Of a stretch of DNA of 12,212 nt, positions 7,362-12,212 are shown one piece after another. The DNA comes from Chloromonas sp. AAM2. Lineage: Eukaryota > Chlorophyta > Chlorophyceae > Chlamydomonadales > Chlamydomonadaceae. Position 1 is the first letter of the stretch. Each line of letters begins with the position of its first letter. Made by a program: the position numbers and the translations under genes. The notes under the pieces were generated by a model that saw only the letters and a program-made list of their open reading frames with translations, did not search any database and was not told where the DNA came from. Location of the stretch: contig QAXH01002890.1 in NCBI GenBank assembly GCA_004335635.1, positions 1 to 12,212 on the forward strand. Direction: 5' to 3'.

Positions 7362-7518
7362 AGGACTTGCTATAGTGAGCGCGCTCGAGTTCTGATCAAT
7401 TCTGGATGGTGTGGGCGTCTGGATGCAGCACGTGTTAAGTGCAGTGTAGTGATGACCTGCTCGCACCCTCCGCCTCACAGCTCCCGGCTACGACGCTGTA
7501 CTCTCTGTACAGATTCGC

Positions 7519-7523
7519 TTACA
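7519..7523 (-). promoter_or_regulatory. Possible polyadenylation signal of the methyltransferase gene
   Basis: TTACA on the plus strand reads TGTAA on the minus strand, about 460 bases past the methyltransferase stop. This would give a 3' UTR of about 480 bases. Confidence 0.4.
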
Positions 7524-7981
7524 GACGGGAAGTAATCGCAGGACATGGGATGTGATGTGTACCACCCGCCACCTACCCTGGCCAAGAAAGGCGGACAAAC
7601 GCAGGCGGACACTGCCACAACCGCAACGATCTTGGCATGTGGCAAGGGGGATTTACGGGGCCCCTCTCGCCAGCAACAATCAACATAGTGAACGGCAAGA
7701 CGACGCATCTGTGTAATATGGAACCAGGACAGATCAATGAATCAAGACTTGGGTTTGGTCTACTTGCATAGCAATCAACTTGTTCTCAAGACCATGGAAA
7801 AGAACCAACCGTTGTAGCAAGGCAAGTAGCCCTAAACCATTGCATCCGCACATGGTCTTGACGTCGACCGAGTGCACATTGGTACGGCGATGCGGTCCCT
7901 CAGACATGGCAGTGACAAGGCGGCGGCGTCATTACCTACAAGCTGCATGACTGATCATCGCTTGTCAGCGCTCTGACCTGT

Positions 7982-8251
7982 TCACATTAGCACGGGCTGA
8001 CTGCTTAGCACCACAAGCTCGTCGGACTGAGTGTTTCCCATGAGCTCAGCGACTGTAGTGTCCCGAATGCTGCTGCCGACAATGCGACGCAGCTGTGAGA
8101 AGTCCTTCTGCATGGCCTCGTAGAATGGCTGTGCTTTTGACGCTCCCATTCGTGCGGTGTTGACCTCCATGACAATGACGACATTGGGGAACCGACGAAT
8201 GGTCGATCGCATGCCCGCATACACGTCGGCTTCAGCACCCTCCACATCAAT
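7982..8251 (-). CDS. Methyltransferase terminal exon 6
   Basis: The acceptor CGCTGCAG precedes 8251, with a CTAAC branch-site match about 30 bases upstream. It encodes IDVEGAEADVYAGMRSTIRR, FPNVVIVMEVN and a variable C terminus ending SSQPVLM, with TGA at 7984-7982. Confidence 0.93.
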   Translation of the reverse strand: MDVEGAEADVYAGMRSTIRRFPNVVIVMEVNTARMGASKAQPFYEAMQKDFSQLRRIVGSSIRDTTVAELMGNTQSDELVVLSSQPVLM

Positions 8252-10789
8252 CTGCAGCGTGTCATACAGACGAAGGGTTAGAACAAGCTCTGTGATGCTG
8301 TCGCAAAACGATCGTCCGTGACTACAGCCCTCGCTCCCGTTCCGCAGTCCATTTGTGCCCGCTACCCGCGCTTACTGTTCCTGTTCTTGCACTGTTTCTT
8401 GCTCCTGATTTTTGCACACAAGGCCAATGATGATGAGAATCTCCCTCCAGATCGTTCAAGCTTGCGCTCTTCCCTGCTCTTCCTCTTTAAGCTCGACATA
8501 AACATGTACAGTCGCATACCAACATACTTTGGTACATTCCATATGATCGCCCTGTGCCAACTACCTTGATTAGATCCAGTCTTTGCCAGGGCGCCACGAC
8601 TGCATCCACCGTGGTGGTTGGAACATCCACGCTCATTGAGGCACTTGTACTGCCTACTGCAGGAAAAGCAATGCAACTAGCATGACGAGTAGCACGTCTG
8701 TCATCGCGCCAGGCAGGCTGTGTAGCGTGTAAGGTCAAGGAAGACACGGCCAAAAGGCATCAAGCCCTTTTGGTACAGGCTGTCAAGGGCAAGGGTGTGA
8801 GGTCATGCTTCTGTAGGGTCGGATTGCAACAACACCACACAACACAGGATGCAGGCCGGATGGGCACCGCCCTGACCTACACCAAACAAGAAACCAAAAC
8901 AAGCAAGGCAAGGACAACAAAAGGCAATCAAAAACGCTAATGATTGCGATGATGATAGTGCTAACAGCTCCTTCATTCACCTGCTGCTGCTGCGCCTCCC
9001 CATCTTATTTGATTGCACTCACCAGCCTCTGCCGCGGTGTCCTCCTTATCCTCTGTAATGCGATTATTCAGAGGTCGATCCTTCCACATGGTCATTTTGA
9101 CAACCTTGCCGTCCTCTGAATAAGCTGCCTTATGCATCAGCTGCGTGTTGCCGGAAAGCAGACCCAAGAACTCCAGCGTTCTCTGAGCCAGATGGTACGT
9201 CCGAGGGTTGGCCTCGATGCCTATCACTCGTCCCCTTGGCCCCACTGATTTGGCAAACATGATGGTGTAGTAGCCCACGTTGGTTCCAACATCAAGGACG
9301 TGGTAGCCAGGCCGGGCAAGCCTGCAGTCGTGGCAGAGTAGAGCAAGGTACGACTTTTCGCTGCTGTGCATAGTTCGATATCGCACAGCGTCCGGCTTGG
9401 TGCTATGTTGCGTGTCAGTGGCTGCTGTTGCTAGCCCACTAGCGATTGCTTGTAATGGCCTTGACCCACGTGCTTGTACTGCCCTCAATGCACGTGCATG
9501 TACTGCCCTTGGCCCACGTGCTTGAACTGCTTTTAACCCACGTGCTTGTACTGCCCTGAGCCCACGTTGCTCACCTGCGGAGTACAGACGCGATTTCTGC
9601 CTCCCATCCAACACCTCGGCAGAAGTGAGGCGTCATGCCCTTGTCAGCTCCCTCCAATACCATGTGTACTCCAAGAGGCTGCACGTTTGAGAGCACGTGA
9701 CACATTGAGGACCACATTTAAGTTCACCCCGTATGCAACCAACACAACATATATGCTTCACTCACTCCACAGTTGTAGGGCTGAAACCCATAATCTGCAG
9801 ACGGTTTGCTGTCCCATGAGTGGCATTGCTCAGTCTACCATAACACGCGATGTTCACCCCATGTGCGATTGACACATACACCCACACACATACACATGTT
9901 TTGCTGGCAAAAATGGTTCCTGGCGGTATTACAGACCTGTTCCCACAAATTGTCCCAGAACTGGCAAACTTCTTTTTTTTGTGCGCTCCGAGAATGCACG
10001 TTTCATTGTGACATACCAAGGTTTACATTGAGGTCCACTTGAGGTTCAGAGTGTGGGTTTTCGTTGCCAGCAGTTTTGACACCCGTGTGGCCCATGCCTA
10101 GTGTCCCAAGCAGGGGCACTCAAGGTCGATGGTATGCAGCAAACATTGCAGTGCAGTTGCACAAACGCGATCTTTGTAGATGCTTTGAAATTGGCAACAA
10201 ACCCCAGCTCCAGTGGGGGCTTCCGAGTTGCTCACCACTACGTAGCACATGACCATGCCATCCCCAAGGTAAAGGTTCTGCTTGTCAACGTTTCCTGCGT
10301 TGGAGTACGTGACAGGCTGCACTTGCTGCTGGGAGGCTGGAAGCGCAGAGCTTACGGGTTGCTCCTGCAGCAAAGGAAACACAAAGCCGAACCACCACAA
10401 TGTAAACAAATAAAAAGTGGAACAAAGGATGCGTGTGCATGTGCATGTCACCACCCTTCCTTTGACCGGCAATATTCCGCTTTGCATGTAGTGTCACACA
10501 GCGGCGGAGTTTAAGAGACATGAGGAAAGGCGGACATTCGTAAGCTGCGTCGGTCCTCACCCCACCGTTTGCATGTCGCGAGATCCCCACCATGTCCTGT
10601 CACGCCAGCCAATTGTTACATCCGAGACGACTGCTTTCGGCGCACCTGGACCATTTTAGTGAGGTGATGCAGCTGGCTTGAGAGTGCAGCCATCTCGTTG
10701 AACTGGTAGCATCCAATGAGCATGAGGGCGACAAGCGACGTGCATACGACAATATCAATGTAGGGCGACCTACGGCCTGGTCCCATCAT
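7982..10789 (-). CDS. FkbM-family SAM-dependent methyltransferase with N-terminal membrane anchor (6 exons)
   Basis: The minus-strand exons are 10789-10646, 10364-10236, 9614-9575, 9421-9023, 8656-8565 and 8251-7982 (TGA), all GT-AG and phase-consistent, giving 357 residues. Residues 1-12 are short and basic, 13-30 are hydrophobic (IVVCTSLVALMLIGCYQF), and a polar Gln/Ser-rich stem follows: type II topology, probably Golgi or ER. Residues 146-156 are VLDVGTNVGYY, the SAM-binding motif I; E174 in GRVIGIEANP is the acidic residue after strand 2; RPLNNRI, VPTTTVDAVV, LDLIKIDVEGAEADV and VIVMEVN are typical FkbM blocks. FkbM enzymes are O-methyltransferases; a lumenal one would plausibly methylate a glycan, but the substrate is unknown. 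The start is the first ATG after an in-frame stop. Family assignment is confident; exons 2-3 are less certain because they lie in the variable stem. Confidence 0.9.
8252..8564 (-). other. Methyltransferase intron between exons 5 and 6
   Basis: Intron of 313 bases, GTAGTT to CGCTGCAG. Nothing else was recognised. Confidence 0.88.
8565..8656 (-). CDS. Methyltransferase exon 5
   Basis: The acceptor TTTTCCTGCAG precedes 8656 and the donor AAG|GTAGTT begins at 8564, phase 0. It encodes GSTSASMSVDVPTTTVDAVV and then APWQRLDLIK, the segment that runs into IDVEGAE in FkbM enzymes. Confidence 0.9.
8657..9022 (-). other. Methyltransferase intron between exons 4 and 5
   Basis: Intron of 366 bases with a perfect GTGAGT donor and a TTTTCCTGCAG acceptor. 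No repeat or ORF of interest was seen. Confidence 0.88.
9023..9421 (-). CDS. Methyltransferase exon 4 (SAM-binding core)
   Basis: The acceptor CAACAGCAG precedes 9421 and the donor GCTG|GTGAGT begins at 9022 (phase 1). It encodes 132 full codons including HSSEKSYLALL, RPGYHVLDVGTNVGYYTIMF, GRVIGIEANPRTYHLAQRTL and DRPLNNRI. If the preceding 153-base intron is kept, the frame stays open. Confidence 0.88.
9422..9574 (-). other. Stop-free 153-base intron with G-box repeats
   Basis: It runs from GTGAGC to AACAGCAG on the minus strand. Its length is a multiple of three and it has no stop in the coding frame, so retention would insert 51 residues rich in repeated AVQARG-like units. It is called an intron because both splice sites fit and the phases match. 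Confidence 0.6.
9465..9567 (-). repeat. 24-bp tandem repeats, each with a CACGTG palindrome
   Basis: Four full units at 9465-9488, 9489-9512, 9513-9536 and 9537-9560 and a partial fifth. Each full unit contains CACGTG and (A/C)ACTGC-like sequence. If translated on the minus strand they give 8-residue repeats such as GLKAVQAR and GPRAVHAR. Confidence 0.95.
9575..9614 (-). CDS. Methyltransferase exon 3 (40-base exon)
   Basis: The acceptor CTTCTGCCGAG precedes 9614; the frame has a TGA just upstream, so the exon cannot extend far. It encodes VLDGRQKSRLYSA plus one base. The donor GCAG|GTGAGC begins at 9574. The phases fit both neighbours. Confidence 0.68.
9615..10235 (-). other. Methyltransferase intron between exons 2 and 3, containing an element copy
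   Basis: Intron of 621 bases, GTGAGC to CTGCCGAG. It contains the second copy of the inverted-repeat element at 9803-9980. No other feature was seen. Confidence 0.7.
9803..9980. mobile_element. Second, left-truncated copy of the inverted-repeat element
   Basis: Its right end (9915-9980) matches the reverse complement of the left end of the 1351-1632 element over about 65 bases, including TGTCCCAGAACTGGCAAAC. Its start (9803 to about 9870, GGTTTGCTGTCCCATGAGTG) resembles internal sequence of the first copy from 1438. The left arm is not recognisable. Confidence 0.7.
10236..10364 (-). CDS. Methyltransferase exon 2 (stem)
   Basis: The acceptor TTTGCTGCAG precedes 10364 and the donor GTG|GTGAGC begins at 10235, phase 0, 43 codons. 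It encodes EQPVSSALPASQQQVQ, then NLYLGDGMVMCYVV, which resembles the strand region just ahead of the catalytic domain in other anchored FkbM proteins. Confidence 0.75.
10646..10789 (-). CDS. Methyltransferase exon 1 (start codon and signal anchor)
   Basis: It starts with ATGATG at 10789; the frame upstream has no further ATG before a TAA. It encodes MMGPGRRSPYID, the hydrophobic anchor, then NEMAALSSQLHHLTKMVQ. The donor CAG|GTGCGC begins at 10645, phase 0. Confidence 0.82.
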
Positions 10790-11138
10790 CTCACACACCG
10801 AGCTGCGAGTGCTGCAGGTTTTGATATGGAAGCAAATGTAGCACTCGCTCGGGACGCTAGGGCGTTAGAACGTCAGGTGAAAATCTATCAATCAAAATTA
10901 CCTAAGGTGGCCGGGTTGACTTTACATAGAGTAAGCTTTGCTCTTTGTGCTGGTTGTGTTGTGGGGCGGCTGGGGACGCAGCTCTGCTTTGCATAAGCCG
11001 TTAAAGAGTTCGATCCGCCCGAGGCGGCATGGTCGAGGCAGCTGTGGCATCGGATCGCCCGAGGTTGAATGAAACGTGCTGACCGTCCAACAAAGCCGTG
11101 AGGCCAGCATCACAGTTCAATCGCACTTGACTGTCAAG
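10790..11138. promoter_or_regulatory. Head-to-head intergenic region between two membrane-protein genes
   Basis: These 349 bases separate the methyltransferase ATG (minus strand) from the ATG of the next gene (plus strand), so both promoters or 5' UTRs must fit here unless upstream non-coding exons exist. No convincing TATA box or named motif was seen. Confidence 0.5.
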
Positions 11139-11543
11139 ATGATGAGCATCACCGTGGCAAAAGAGCACGTGGGCAGTCGTCCACAAAGCGGCTTGGCCCA
11201 GGCATTCACAGCAAATTTGCATCGCCTCGGCGCGGTTTGTCTTGCGCTTTCGTCATGTGCGCTGCTGTGGTGGGGCTCGCAACCCAGTGTACGGACGCAT
11301 GACACCGTGGCGCAAGGGTTGCAAGTCACACGGGCGCTGTTTGAAGGCGGTACAGCTGCCGGTTTCCACACGCCCTTTTCTCCAGAGAGCCACACACAGT
11401 TTTCCAAGTTACGACAGGAGGTGCGCCTGATTGACCTATCCACATTACTAGCTTGCTACCAAGGAAATCGCTGTCTGGTCCGTCATTGCTGCCACCATCT
11501 GCAGGTGTTTTGTCAAGACTCAGTATTCAACGTCAAGCCCCAG
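11139..11543 (+). CDS. First exon(s) of an N-terminally anchored protein of unknown function
   Basis: The open frame from ATGATG at 11139 encodes MMSITVAKEHVGSRPQSGLA, a hydrophobic segment at residues 30-46 (LGAVCLALSSCALLWWG) and a polar region, suggesting type II topology. It runs 135 codons to a donor CAG|GTAGGC at 11544. Residues 105-125 are Cys-rich (five Cys). An alternative model splices 11421-11504 out as an 84-base intron (GTGCGC to CATCTGCAG), which would remove the Cys-rich part and keep the frame. The gene is divergent from the methyltransferase. I do not recognise the family from this exon; a Golgi-type protein is an inference from topology only. Confidence 0.5.
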
Positions 11544-11646
11544 GTAGGCGCCTTTTGAACACTGCCTGTACCACTAGAATCATAGAGTACGCTAGTGCGT
11601 AGGGGTACAGACACCTTTTCAAGGCACACTGACTAACAATACAGAG

Positions 11647-11859
11647 TACAGTACGTCAGGGCGGTCCACATGCACCGCTAGCAAGCCATGTAAGGGACGA
11701 GGTTGGTTAACATCCAATATAGAGAACGAAAAGACGCTTGGACCCGAGAACTGGCTGCCATTCTTTGCGCGAGATGATACCATGCACATCCACTTACAAC
11801 AGTCGCACTCCTTCCGCCCATGCCTGGACCTGGCCTGTTGCACATGGCATTCCTCCGTT
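11647..11859 (+). CDS. Possible next exon of the anchored protein gene (3' end undefined)
   Basis: After a TGACTAAC branch-site match and AATACAGAG, a frame in phase with the preceding exon is open. It includes NIENEKTLGPENWLPFFARD and SHSFRPCLDL. The ENWLPF block recalls the EKNWxPF motif of some glycoside-processing propeller proteins, but the match is short and from memory. No convincing donor was found, so the right limit given is approximate. An alternative phase-0 acceptor is TATAGAG before 11707-11712. Confidence 0.3.
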
Positions 11860-12212
11860 TTAAAAACGCAAAACACCCTGGCGATGTTCATTGAGTGCAT
11901 CTACCACATGTGTTCAACAATACTGGTATCTGTGTCAGGGTTTCTGAGTGGTGAAGAGGGACGCCTCAAAGCCTCTTGGTGACACGATACGAGTATTACA
12001 AATAGTCCTGGGTGCTGAGACCGGTCAGAGATCAAGATACTTAAAGTCCCAGATGTCATGAGAGAAACGGCTGACAGACTGAGAATAGCACAGCGATGCG
12101 AATAGGCAGCAACGATACCAATCCCGTTGCAACTGGTATCTGTGTTGGGGAAGGAATCTGTGCCTGGTATCTGTGTTGGGGAAGGAATCTGTGCCTGGTA
12201 TCTGTGTTGGGG
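11860..12212 (+). other. Right-edge region, unassigned apart from a minisatellite
   Basis: Probably intron sequence of the third gene. A single degenerate copy of the minisatellite core (CTGGTATCTGTGT) is at 11923-11935, before the array at 12133. No exon was recognised. Confidence 0.4.
12133..12212 (+). repeat. 31-bp minisatellite running off the right edge
   Basis: The units are 12133-12163 and 12164-12194, then 12195-12212 as a partial. They are identical where they overlap and begin CTGGTATCTGTGTTGGGG. The array continues beyond the window. Confidence 0.97.

Larger units (their letters stand above)
7222..7981. other. Convergent 3' region between PF20 and the methyltransferase gene
   Basis: The two genes are transcribed towards each other across these 760 bases. 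Plus-strand TGTAA sites lie at 7357 and 7712. The only plus-strand TTACA (a minus-strand TGTAA) noticed is at 7519-7523. The 3' UTRs may therefore come close or overlap. No ORF here looks like a gene. Confidence 0.6.

Noticed and set aside
8252..8330. Extension of the last methyltransferase exon upstream as ...DSITELVLTLRLYDTLQ before IDVEGAE
   Set aside because: It looks FkbM-like, but exon 5 already supplies the equivalent segment (VPTTTVDAVV...LDLIK), and the CTAAC branch site plus CGCTGCAG acceptor mark this stretch as intron.
8318..8569. Plus-strand ORF with a hydrophobic Leu/Phe-rich stretch
   Set aside because: It is antisense to a methyltransferase intron, and the hydrophobicity comes from complementing purine-rich intron sequence.
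9465..9567. CRISPR-like or satellite-array interpretation of the 24-bp repeats
   Set aside because: The repeats are directly contiguous without spacers and lie in a eukaryotic intron.
8973..9614. One continuous minus-strand coding exon including the AVQARG-like repeats
   Set aside because: The frame is open, but GTGAGC at 9574 and CAACAGCAG before 9421 give phase-matched splice sites, and the 24-bp repeats have no counterpart in FkbM proteins. Retained as a possible isoform only.
11117..11443. Minus-strand ORF opposite the third gene
   Set aside because: No recognisable motif; the plus-strand frame has an anchor segment and a good donor, so this is treated as a shadow.

Overview
The window is nuclear DNA of a eukaryote, most likely a chlorophycean green alga. 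It contains two intron-rich genes that can be reconstructed exon by exon, plus the start of a third. The evidence for an alga is GT-AG introns of roughly 150-800 bases, exons visibly more GC-rich than introns, a PF20-type flagellar gene, TGTAA (the usual green-algal polyadenylation signal) after the PF20 stop, and many micro- and minisatellites in introns. The moderate base composition and repeat-rich introns would fit a Dunaliella-like genome better than Chlamydomonas; that is an inference.

Layout. Bases 1-504 hold an (AC)n/(ATGC)n microsatellite and no recognisable exon. Twelve plus-strand exons between 505 and 7221 encode a PF20/SPAG16 orthologue, a central-apparatus protein of motile cilia. 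It has an N-terminal helical/coiled-coil half, a Gly/Ser-rich linker and seven C-terminal WD40 repeats. The modelled part is about 586 residues, nearly the whole family length; only a short 5' coding piece is missing. Bases 7222-7981 are the convergent 3' region. Six minus-strand exons from 10789 down to 7982 encode a 357-residue FkbM-family SAM-dependent methyltransferase with an N-terminal signal anchor, hence a type II membrane protein. Bases 10790-11138 are a short head-to-head intergenic region. From 11139 a plus-strand gene begins whose first exon encodes another N-terminally anchored protein of unknown function; its 3' part is uncertain. A 31-bp minisatellite runs off the right edge.

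No new multi-gene system is evident. The PF20 gene has no functional link to its neighbours that I can see. The methyltransferase and the third gene form a divergent pair of predicted type II membrane proteins and could be co-regulated glycan-processing genes (inference). The most unusual signals are structural: a perfect 62-bp tandem duplication spanning a PF20 3' splice site, decoy copies of a donor site and of an exon start inside a PF20 intron, a stop-free 153-nt intron made largely of 24-bp CACGTG repeats in the methyltransferase gene, and a dispersed inverted-repeat element with copies in introns of both main genes.
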